From Streptomyces sp. ISL-10 (GTDB lineage: Bacteria; Actinomycetota; Actinomycetes; Streptomycetales; Streptomycetaceae): a stretch of 64,000 nt of DNA. How positions within the stretch are numbered: the first letter of the stretch is position 1; each line of letters opens with the position of its first letter. The stretch covers positions 248,001 through 312,000 of the forward strand of contig NZ_JAGGOJ010000011.1 in the NCBI RefSeq assembly GCF_018614575.1, in the 5' to 3' direction. The translations under genes were made by a program, and so were the position numbers. Positions 24,034-30,562 of this stretch are shown here, piece by piece. The notes under the pieces are model-generated. The model was not told where the DNA came from and made no database searches. It saw nothing but the letters and a program-made list of their open reading frames with translations.

Positions 24034-25197
24034 TCAGGCGAGCCAATGCTCCCAGCGCAGCAACGGGCTGCTGTCGATCCAGTACAGGTGCGATCTGTCG
24101 GTGACGCGGAGCCGCACACCTTCGATACCTGGACTGCCCTTGTCCTGCCAGGCGACGAGGGCGCGCTCGATTTCGTCCCAGAGGGCCACGGGGCCGCCCT
24201 GGCGGACGGTCCAGCTCTCGCCGTCGGCGATGAACTCGGCGAACGACTCCCGTTCAGGGTCGAAGAAATACCGCAACGGTGCGCCGTCGCTGCGGGTGGC
24301 GCGAACGAACTGCGCTCCCGGTGCGGCGAGCTGTGTGAGGAAGGCGGGCATCCACTCCTCCAAGACGAGAGGAGACACCAGCGCGGGCCGGTCACTGTCC
24401 GCGTAGGCGGTGCGGGCGGAGAGGTCGCCGGCCAAGGGTGTCACCGTCTGGGCCCGCGCCTGCATGAAGGAGGAGCGTCCGATGATTGCGCCCTCGGCGG
24501 TACCGCCATCGCCGACGGTGAGCTTCGCCAGACCGGTTCCCCAAGGCCAGGAGCCGACCGTGCTGAGGACGATCCCACCAGGCTTCGTCTGCCGGACCCA
24601 CGCGTACGGAATGCGGCGGACCGCGCAGGTGGCGATGACCCTGTCGTACGGCGCCCGGTGCGGATGGCCGAGGAGTCCGTCGCCCGTCACCGTCCACGTC
24701 GAGTAGCCGACGGTTTCCAGGGCGGCGTCGGCTCGCGCCGCCACCTGCGGATCGACCTCGATCGTGGTGACGTTGTCCTCGCCGAGGTAGTGGCACATCA
24801 GGGCCGTGGAGTAGCCGGTGCCCGTGCCGATCTCCAGGACGCGGTGTTCCGCCTTGAGGTCCAGGGCCTCGATCATGCCGACGACGGTGGTCGGGTCGGT
24901 TGAGGACGACGTGGGTGCGCCCGCGACGGGATTGCCGGTCTGGTCGGCGGTGAGGTGGCCGTCGAGCTGGGTGGTGAGGGTGTCGATGCTGTAGGCGATC
25001 TTCAGCCACTCGTTCGGGTCCGTACCGAGGGCAGTGACGGGCCGCCACGTTCGTCCCTCGTCGAGGAAGACTCCTGGATGGAGGAACTGCTCGCGCGGCA
25101 CGGTCTCAACGGCGCCGCGCAGCCAGGAAGACTTCAGGACACCGTTGCTCTCGAGTAGTACGGCCATGCGGCGCCGCTCGAATGCCGAGTCGGTCAT
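24034..25197 (-). CDS. Graspetide-associated protein-L-isoaspartate O-methyltransferase homologue
   Basis: A 387-residue SAM-dependent methyltransferase. Residues about 100-210 are a PIMT fold: the SAM loop VLEIGTGTGYSTALMCHYLG, then VTTIEVDP, then GDGLLGHPHRAPYDRVIATC and PGGIVLSTVG. The extra C-terminal ~150 residues are the part specific to the enzymes found beside ATP-grasp peptide ligases. In the fuscimiditide system (ThfM) such an enzyme methylates an Asp of the cyclised peptide to form an aspartimide. The gene overlaps the ligase gene by ATGA and has an AAGGAGA ribosome site. It is the third gene of the RiPP operon. Confidence 0.85.
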   Translation of the reverse strand: MTDSAFERRRMAVLLESNGVLKSSWLRGAVETVPREQFLHPGVFLDEGRTWRPVTALGTDPNEWLKIAYSIDTLTTQLDGHLTADQTGNPVAGAPTSSSTDPTTVVGMIEALDLKAEHRVLEIGTGTGYSTALMCHYLGEDNVTTIEVDPQVAARADAALETVGYSTWTVTGDGLLGHPHRAPYDRVIATCAVRRIPYAWVRQTKPGGIVLSTVGSWPWGTGLAKLTVGDGGTAEGAIIGRSSFMQARAQTVTPLAGDLSARTAYADSDRPALVSPLVLEEWMPAFLTQLAAPGAQFVRATRSDGAPLRYFFDPERESFAEFIADGESWTVRQGGPVALWDEIERALVAWQDKGSPGIEGVRLRVTDRSHLYWIDSSPLLRWEHWLA

Positions 25198-26159
25198 TGG
25201 CGGTCTCCTTGCATGAGTAGGTCGGCGAAGGCCGAGGACATCGGGAGGCCGGTCTCTGTCTCCAGCCACCCCCACTGCCCGTTGGGGTTCAGCTCCAGCC
25301 ACCAGTAGTTCCCCGCTCGGTCCGCCGCGAGATCGAAGCTCCCTGATACCAGCTCCAGGTAGCGCAGGTAGGTGCGCAGTGCCTTGTCCACCCAGTCGGG
25401 GAGGTGCTCGATGGTGTACGTCAGGGCGTCGTAGTTCTTGCGCCAGTCCAGCAGTTCGGAGTCGATGCGTACGGCGAACGTGTGCCGGCCCACGATCAGA
25501 ACACGGAGGTCGGCGACCTTGTCCACCCGTGCCTGGAACAGGTGCGGGGCAACACGAACACCGTCGTCGATCTCGTCGGCGGTGACTGGATCAGCCCATC
25601 CGGTCACCGGCACGCCCTCGCGCGTGTACGGGGTCCACCGCAGCGTCTTGAAGATCGCGTTCCTTTGTGTGCGGATGAACTCGCGTGCTTCAGATGGGTC
25701 GTTGGTAACGAGGGTGGGTGGGATGGTGAAGCCGAGCTGCTGGGCGAGAGCGAGCTGAGCGGGTTTGTAGTCGGCCGCGGCGATGCGCAACGGATGGTTG
25801 ACCCAGAGCGGGCCGTCCAAGGCGTAGAGCGTGCCCCCAAGCCCGTAGCGGACCTGCATCGCCGCGAACCGGGAGTCGTCCGGAGACAGGTGGGGGAACG
25901 ACGGCCACTCCGGGCGGCGCCAGTACACCGATCGGACGCGGGTCAGGTCGGCGGTTCTCGACGGGGTGCGCACCTGCCCGACCACAGGGGCCGGGCAGGT
26001 CCCGAACCGAGCCGAGACCGTGAGGTCCTCGCCGATGTCGGCGAGGTTGAACCGGACCACCGGCACATCGCGCCGGTTGAGCTCAGCGATCACCATGTCG
26101 GCGGTGATGTCGTCCGCCTCCGTGGCCACCAGGACCGGCCTCTTCTCGGTCATGGCCAT
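25194..26159 (-). CDS. ATP-grasp ligase, graspetide (omega-ester peptide) maturase
   Basis: A 321-residue ATP-grasp enzyme of the MvdD/TgmB/ThfB type. The pre-ATP-grasp domain opens PVLVATEADDITADMVIAEL with VPVVRFNLADIGEDL. The ATP-grasp core includes NAIFKTLRWTPYTREG (nucleotide-binding Lys), PHLFQARVDKVADLRVLIVG and WWLELNPNGQWGWLE (metal-binding Glu and Asn). It should activate Asp/Glu side chains of the precursor with ATP and close ester links to Thr/Ser. It begins at 26159, overlapping the precursor stop (TGATG), and ends inside the methyltransferase start. Confidence 0.88.
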   Translation of the reverse strand: MAMTEKRPVLVATEADDITADMVIAELNRRDVPVVRFNLADIGEDLTVSARFGTCPAPVVGQVRTPSRTADLTRVRSVYWRRPEWPSFPHLSPDDSRFAAMQVRYGLGGTLYALDGPLWVNHPLRIAAADYKPAQLALAQQLGFTIPPTLVTNDPSEAREFIRTQRNAIFKTLRWTPYTREGVPVTGWADPVTADEIDDGVRVAPHLFQARVDKVADLRVLIVGRHTFAVRIDSELLDWRKNYDALTYTIEHLPDWVDKALRTYLRYLELVSGSFDLAADRAGNYWWLELNPNGQWGWLETETGLPMSSAFADLLMQGDRQ

Positions 26160-26419
26160 CAGTCCTGGTTGCTGTCCTGATCGTGGCCCTGGTCGTTCCG
26201 GGAGTCCGAGTTCGTCGTCGTCGAGGTCTCGGTGCCGGAGCTGGTGCCGTGCTTGCCCATCTCGACCACCTGACCGGCGCGGTCGCGGAACACCCCGAGC
26301 TGCGTTGTGGGATCGATGGCGACCGTGGCGTGGGGTCGGCGGATGGTGGTCGGGTAGGGCGCGAGTCGGCCCGCGCCCCACGGCCGTGTGAGGGTGGGGA
26401 CCGCGGCGGAGGTGGTCAT
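26159..26419 (-). CDS. Graspetide precursor peptide (ATP-grasp-modified RiPP)
   Basis: An 86-residue precursor. The leader carries the family motif LTRPWGAGRLAPYP (residues about 10-23) and the second conserved block ATVAIDPTTQLGVFRDRAG. The core begins after VVEMGKHG and is composed almost only of Thr/Ser (GTSSGTETSTTTNSD) and Asp/Asn/Gln (residues about 72-86), the donors and acceptors for side-chain ester rings. A ribosome site (AAGGAG) stands 9 bases before ATG 26419. The product, after ring closure by the ligase and possible aspartimide formation by the methyltransferase, is likely exported by an unlinked system; no protease or transporter gene is adjacent. Confidence 0.85.
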   Translation of the reverse strand: MTTSAAVPTLTRPWGAGRLAPYPTTIRRPHATVAIDPTTQLGVFRDRAGQVVEMGKHGTSSGTETSTTTNSDSRNDQGHDQDSNQD

Positions 26420-26557
26420 GAGGCTCCTTGCGTTGAGATGAGAATGGTGCAGAAGCCACTCACCCCGGCTCGGGACATCCCCCGTAGGGAAGGGCCTGAC
26501 CGAGGCGAGCAGGACTCGGAACGCCTGCCCCATGGGGAGCAGTCTGTGGTGACCGCC

Positions 26558-26764
26558 TCAGAGTTGCGCGGCCTGGATGTTGTCGGCCGCAGTCGTCCAC
26601 TCGACGCCGCTCTCGGGCCGGATGTGCGCGACCCGGACAGTGCCGTGGTTGTGGAGCTCGTGGGTAACGGCGACGAGAACACCCTCCCCACGCGACGCGA
26701 CGTCGCGGACGTTCATGTTCAGGAGCGGGTGCTGCTCGTAGCCGTCGCGGCCGACTGGGTTCAC
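26558..26764 (-). CDS. Small hypothetical protein, coupled to the gene upstream
   Basis: A 68-residue protein starting at GTG 26764, which overlaps the preceding stop as GTGA, with GGAGA 8 bases ahead. A longer in-frame GTG start at 26797 is possible but would lie inside the upstream gene. Its body, MNVRDVASRGEGVLVAV then RVAHIRPESGVEWTT, follows the SH3-like layout of small Streptomyces proteins seen beside ATP-grasp peptide clusters and DNA-modification genes. The function is unknown. Confidence 0.6.
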   Translation of the reverse strand: MNPVGRDGYEQHPLLNMNVRDVASRGEGVLVAVTHELHNHGTVRVAHIRPESGVEWTTAADNIQAAQL

Positions 26765-26928
26765 GTCTTCGTCTCCTGCCGGGTCTCGCTGCGGCACATG
26801 AACTTCTCCCAGCCGATGGCCGCCCGTTTCCCCAGAGCCCGGCTCGACGCACCCGGCTGGGGCTCCGGCGGCGTGTACGTACGGCCACTGGCGCCGGGGT
26901 TACTACGAGGTAGGTCGGAGGTAGTCAC
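26761..26928 (-). CDS. Very small hypothetical protein in the graspetide island
   Basis: A 55-residue frame starting at GTG 26928, 7 bases after GAGAGGAG. The N-terminal half is Pro/Ser-rich; the C-terminal half is GKRAAIGWEKFMCRSETRQ. Support comes from the strong ribosome site, the tidy GTGA overlap with the next small gene and the divergent position relative to the XRE regulator. I do not recognise it. Confidence 0.5.
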   Translation of the reverse strand: MTTSDLPRSNPGASGRTYTPPEPQPGASSRALGKRAAIGWEKFMCRSETRQETKT

Positions 26929-27155
26929 GCGGTCGCTCCTCTCGGACGGGGCAGCAAGGGGCCGCGGTTCGGACGGGACACGGTGCGGCCGCTGCCTCGG
27001 GGAGTCGCCCGGAGGGTCTTCGACCTCCGAGCGGCGTGTGACCAGTGAACGACGATCCGTTACCGTCTCCCAGAGCAGACCCCGCGCACTTCCCAGGCGT
27101 TTTCCGGGCATCGGGTGTTGCGAGCTGGGAAGGTGCTCTTCGTGAGGGGAGACCA

Positions 27156-27428
27156 ATGGCATTAAGGCGTAGGCGTTTCGCCGACCGGCGGGCGTCGCAG
27201 GGTTACTCTCAGGAGGAGTTCGCCGAAGCGCTCGCGGTGGCCACGTCCACCGTGCTCCGTTGGGAGGGCGGCCGTGCTACACCACAGCCGCACCAACGGC
27301 CCAAGATCGCCAGCCTGTTAGGAGTCACCCTCTCCGAGCTGGAAGGGCTTCTCGTCGAAGAACAGCCGGCCGAAACGGCCATGCCTCCTGACACCCACCC
27401 CTCCTCCACGGTGATGATGACGATATGA
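27156..27428 (+). CDS. XRE-family helix-turn-helix regulator (N-terminal half of a split XRE/TPR regulator)
   Basis: A 90-residue protein starting at ATG 27156 (GAGGGGAGACCA ahead). Residues 10-65 form a Cro/C1-type HTH: RRASQGYSQEEFAEALAVAT, STVLRWEGGRATP, IASLLGVTLSELEGLL. In Streptomyces such HTH domains are often fused to TPR repeats; here the TPR part is the next gene, overlapping by ATGA. It is divergent from the small-gene/graspetide operon, so it probably controls it. Confidence 0.88.
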   Translation: MALRRRRFADRRASQGYSQEEFAEALAVATSTVLRWEGGRATPQPHQRPKIASLLGVTLSELEGLLVEEQPAETAMPPDTHPSSTVMMTI

Positions 27429-28486
27429 AGCGCCGCGATGTCTTGGGACTGCTCGCCGTCACGGGCGCGCTGGTCACCCTGCCCGGTTCGGACGAGGCCC
27501 CCGGAGGACACACGGCAGCGGCGCTCCTGAAGACGGGGGAGGAGCTGCACCGCAGCCTGTGGCAGGTCTTCACCCTCTCGGACTCCAAGCAGACTGTCTT
27601 CCCGGCGGCCCGCAAGCAGCTGGGCGTCCTGACGAAGGGCCTGGCCGAGGCGCGTACCGAAGTGGACCGGGCCCGGCTGTGCACGATGACGGCCGACCTC
27701 TACCAGCTCGCCGGCGAACTCTTCTTCGACGCCAACCGATATACCGACGCCGCCCAGTGCTACACGCTGGCCGCCAACGCTGCCCATGCCGGTGGCGACT
27801 ACGATCTCTGGGCCTGCGCCATGACGCGCCACGCCTATGTCGAGCTGTACGCCCGCCGCGCGCCCGCTGCCCAGCCGCTGCTGGCGGCGGCCTCCCAGAT
27901 CGCCCGGCGGGGCGACAGCGCACTCTCCACCCGCCACTGGGTCGCCGCCGTACAGGCCGAGGCGTACGCGGCCATGGGCGACATCGACGCCTGCACCCGG
28001 GCCCTCGACGAAGCCGAGAAGGTGCGCTCTCTCGGCGGCTCCCACAGCGGCGGCTGGCTCCGCTTCGACGGCTCCCGCCTTCCCGAGGAACGAGGAGCCT
28101 GCTACCTCCAGCTCGGCCGTCCCGACCTCGCGGAAGACGCCCTCACCGCAGCCCTTGCGCGACCCCTGTCGCTGCGCCGCCGCGCCGCCGTACTGAGCGA
28201 CCTTGCCGTCCTCGGGGTCCACCTGCGCGACGTCGACCAGGTCGTGCACTACGCGGAGACAGCGATCAACCTGGCCGACCAGTCGAACTCGGGATTCATC
28301 GGTAAGAAGCTGGACGGACTTCGAGGGCGTCTTGCCCCGCTCATGTTCGATGGCCGAGTCTCGGATCTGGATCACCGAATCGCGGCGCTTTCGCGCACCG
28401 CACGACGAGAGGGACACGTGCATGAGGGACGGTCGGATCTTCCGCGAGTCGTGGATCGCCGGTGTGACCAAGCACTACCCCGGTGA
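27425..28486 (+). CDS. TPR-repeat regulator partner (C-terminal half of split XRE/TPR regulator)
   Basis: A 353-residue protein with helical tetratricopeptide repeats from residue 60 on: LYQLAGELFFDANRYTDAAQ, CYTLAANAAHAGGDYDLWAC, CYLQLGRPDLAEDALTAAL and LAVLGVHLRDVDQVVHYAE. The N-terminus MKRRDVLGLLAVTGALVTL resembles a Tat signal, but the same sequence starts the TPR part of many cytoplasmic Streptomyces regulators, so export is unlikely. It is translated with the HTH protein through a 4-base overlap. The last ~65 bases overlap the next gene in another frame. Confidence 0.85.
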   Translation: MKRRDVLGLLAVTGALVTLPGSDEAPGGHTAAALLKTGEELHRSLWQVFTLSDSKQTVFPAARKQLGVLTKGLAEARTEVDRARLCTMTADLYQLAGELFFDANRYTDAAQCYTLAANAAHAGGDYDLWACAMTRHAYVELYARRAPAAQPLLAAASQIARRGDSALSTRHWVAAVQAEAYAAMGDIDACTRALDEAEKVRSLGGSHSGGWLRFDGSRLPEERGACYLQLGRPDLAEDALTAALARPLSLRRRAAVLSDLAVLGVHLRDVDQVVHYAETAINLADQSNSGFIGKKLDGLRGRLAPLMFDGRVSDLDHRIAALSRTARREGHVHEGRSDLPRVVDRRCDQALPR

Positions 28487-28775
28487 GCCGAAGCCCAGCT
28501 ACGTCACGCCGTGGGACGAGACGCCCGAGTGGGAGCGCGAGGCTGCCGCGGCCGTGTACGGACAGGTGCGCGACTTCATCAAGATCAGCGACGGCCACGC
28601 TACGCGGCTCACCCGCGAGCAGAAGGGCCGTTTCGTCGCGATCTGCTGGACCGCCCAGATGTTCAAGCACTTCGAGGACCCGAAGCCCGGCTACGTCGCG
28701 GACTGGGCCGATCTGCCGGCCTGGCAGCAGGAGACGGACGCGGACATCTTCGAGCGCATCGAGCAGACCGTTTGA
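28422..28775 (+). CDS. Conserved hypothetical protein of Streptomyces graspetide islands
   Basis: A 117-residue acidic protein starting at ATG 28422 with GAGAGG about 9 bases ahead. Two internal halves share the pattern HYPGEPKPSYVTPWDETPEW and FEDPKPGYVADWADLPAW, an internal duplication of about 65 residues. Tryptophans and PKPxYV motifs are conserved in both. I cannot assign a function. It is the last gene before the right att copy and overlaps the TPR gene by 65 bases. Confidence 0.68.
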   Translation: MRDGRIFRESWIAGVTKHYPGEPKPSYVTPWDETPEWEREAAAAVYGQVRDFIKISDGHATRLTREQKGRFVAICWTAQMFKHFEDPKPGYVADWADLPAWQQETDADIFERIEQTV

Positions 28776-28830
28776 ACTCCAGGCACGACGATGCGCCGGT
28801 CCGGACCGCTCCGGGGCGGGGGCGACTCGT

Positions 28831-28866
28831 TACGTAGCCGTCAAAGTAGCGCCCATTCCTCGTTGC
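28831..28866 (+). repeat. Right arm-type repeat (GTAGCC/GTAGCG, 12-bp period)
   Basis: tacgtagccgtcaaagtagc with GTAGCC at 28834 and GTAGCG at 28846 mirrors the left copy at 23842-23875 in the same orientation, followed in both by a cctcgt block. Confidence 0.5.
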
Positions 28867-28885
28867 GGGCGTGCACGTTGCCCAG

Positions 28886-28901
28886 GCCCGACTCGTCTGC
28901 C
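28886..28901 (+). repeat. Right copy of the 16-bp attachment-site core
   Basis: GCCCGACTCGTCTGCC, identical to the 3' end of rnpB at 23715-23730. The bases just after it (gccacctgcc..., then the terminator) are probably the original rnpB flank. Confidence 0.72.
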
Positions 28902-28924
28902 GCCACCTGCCGCTTTGTCATCTG

Positions 28925-28954
28925 AGGGCCTCTGACCTGCGTCGGAGGCCCTTT
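28925..28954 (+). terminator. Presumed original rnpB terminator, displaced by the island
   Basis: agggcctc pairs perfectly with gaggccct around tgacctgcgtcg, followed by TTT. It stands 24 bases after the duplicated rnpB end, where an rnpB terminator would be expected. Confidence 0.7.
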
Positions 28955-29393
28955 CCGGGCTTTCGGGGCTTGCCACGTCGGGCGGCAGCGAATCCCTCGG
29001 AAGTCCCTCGGACAGTGCTCGGAGTCCCTGAGAGGTCCCAGGAGCAAAAGGGCGGGCGATGCCTCCCCGTCCCGGCTGGAACGGGCCGTGCGAGAGCCTG
29101 CTGAGGCAACCGCCTGGACCGACGGCGAGGCGACCTGTCACGTGGACCTTCGCCCGTTCCTGCTGGGCGATCAGCGCCGGCGCGGCTCCCCGCTCGACCT
29201 CGGTGCGGTGCACCAGGACGGCGGTGACGGGACGACGCCGGCCCCCGTCCAGGCGAGCGTGATCCGGGCAGCGAGCCACCAGCGGCGGCCGGGAACTCTG
29301 CCGTGGACACAGGCGATCCCGCGCCGGACCGGCAATGACGGACTCCGGGACTTCGGCCCCCGCGAGGGGACTGTGGGCACGTAATCTGCCGCC

Positions 29394-30497
29394 ATGCCTG
29401 ATATGGATGCGGTCGTTGATGTGTCGAATGTCTGTTGGGCAAGTGATATTGAGCCGTGGTCGAGCTTGCCGCAGCTGGCGCGGCTGCGCAGCCTGACGGA
29501 CGCGTGGCGGGGACTGTACGGCGCAAAAACGCGTATGGAATTGGTGGTGGACCAGTCGCTTCGGTACAAGATTCCGGCGGGGGACAGAGGCGAGTTCGAC
29601 CGGATGTGCCGGACGGGGGAGCTGGTGAAGGTGCCGTATGCGGACCCTGTGGTGTTGTCCATGGCAGGCGAGAGGGGCCTGAAGGTCATCAGCCGGGACA
29701 AGTTCATCGACATGCGGCGGCGATACGCGTGGATCGAGGGCGCTGTGGAACGGTTCTACGACTGGCGGGGGAAAAGCGGGGGGCTGAGCTTCGTACCGAG
29801 CGGAATCGTGCCGGTTTCGGGTCAGGTCGTGTCGCGGGCGGAGGAGGACAAGGAGCTGACCCGGGACGGACTCAGGGACCGCAAGGATGTCCTGGGTTTC
29901 GCGTGGAAGTGCGTGTCGCGGTGTGCGGTGTCGCAACTGTGGCCGGACCGGATCCTGTTGTGGCCCGCGGTGGAGCGAGGGACGGGCACGCCGCTGTGCC
30001 CCGACCGTAATTGCCGCCGGCCGCTGGTGAAGGCGGGGCCGCGCAAGCCCTCGCGGCAGATCGTGATCGCACGGCGGGACGACGGGACGGAGATTCTGCG
30101 TTTCCCGCTGGAGGCGGGAGACTGCGCAGAGGTCGGCCGGGGAGCTCTGACGCACGGGATCAACTTGGACGGGCTCGGCGATCACCACCGCGAGGCTGTC
30201 GCGGCGGTCAGCCGCCATCATCTGCTACTGGCACTGGACGAGCGTTTGGCGCTCTCAGCGCGAGACGTCGGCTCGTCGCACGGCACCGAGCTACGGCGCT
30301 GGGGCGGGCAGGCGCTCGGGGAGCCCAGGCGATTGGCGGCAGGTGAGGAGGTGCGGCTGAACCGTCCGGACCAACTGGTACTGGCGGGAGCCGTGGTGGT
30401 GAGGATGTCGGGCCGGCGCTACAGCCCTGATGTCGTGTACCCGGACTGCGGCGACGGGGGCGGCGCGAGCACGGCGTTCGCGGAGCCCAATCGGTGA
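29394..30497 (+). CDS. PIN/NYN-like nuclease domain fused to an FHA domain
   Basis: A 367-residue protein, first gene of the island. Residues 1-150 resemble NYN/PIN (Zc3h12a-like) RNases: MDAVVDVSNVCW (first metal Asp and Asn), a helix-strand pair with RMELVVDQSLRY, and YADPVVLSMAGERGLKVISRDKFIDMRR with the later acidic residues. Residues about 195-230 hold an isolated CPDRNC pair. Residues about 245-345 form an FHA domain (CAEVGRGAL, VSRHHLLLAL, ARDVGSSHGTELRRWGG, LAAGEEVRL), which binds phosphothreonine. This fits regulation by the kinase gene downstream. Both domain calls rest on motifs; the FHA is clear, the nuclease less so. ATG 29394 or 29403 are possible starts. Confidence 0.68.
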   Translation: MPDMDAVVDVSNVCWASDIEPWSSLPQLARLRSLTDAWRGLYGAKTRMELVVDQSLRYKIPAGDRGEFDRMCRTGELVKVPYADPVVLSMAGERGLKVISRDKFIDMRRRYAWIEGAVERFYDWRGKSGGLSFVPSGIVPVSGQVVSRAEEDKELTRDGLRDRKDVLGFAWKCVSRCAVSQLWPDRILLWPAVERGTGTPLCPDRNCRRPLVKAGPRKPSRQIVIARRDDGTEILRFPLEAGDCAEVGRGALTHGINLDGLGDHHREAVAAVSRHHLLLALDERLALSARDVGSSHGTELRRWGGQALGEPRRLAAGEEVRLNRPDQLVLAGAVVVRMSGRRYSPDVVYPDCGDGGGASTAFAEPNR

Positions 30498-30562
30498 CAA
30501 GGGATCCCAGAAGATGACGAAGCCCGTTGTGAGAGGAACATCACGAGGATAGGCTGCGGAGC

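Larger units (their letters stand above)
28776..29393. other. Gene-free region with right island boundary
   Basis: It contains the right arm repeat (28831-28866), the second 16-bp rnpB core (28886-28901) and a hairpin terminator that originally followed rnpB (28925-28954). The remaining 430 bases up to 29393 show no recognisable gene; open frames there are composed of Arg/Pro/Ser and look fortuitous. The promoter of the 29394 operon must lie in this stretch. Confidence 0.6.

Noticed and set aside
28841..29060. Possible C-terminal part of an integrase on the minus strand near the right att copy
   Set aside because: No integrase active-site residues (R..HxxR..Y) can be read, and part of the stretch is the rnpB terminator; the frame is more likely fortuitous.
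28830..30221. Long minus-strand frame opposite the PIN/NYN-FHA gene
   Set aside because: Its product is Arg/Pro/His-rich without motifs, has no ribosome site, and mirrors the codon structure of the plus-strand gene.
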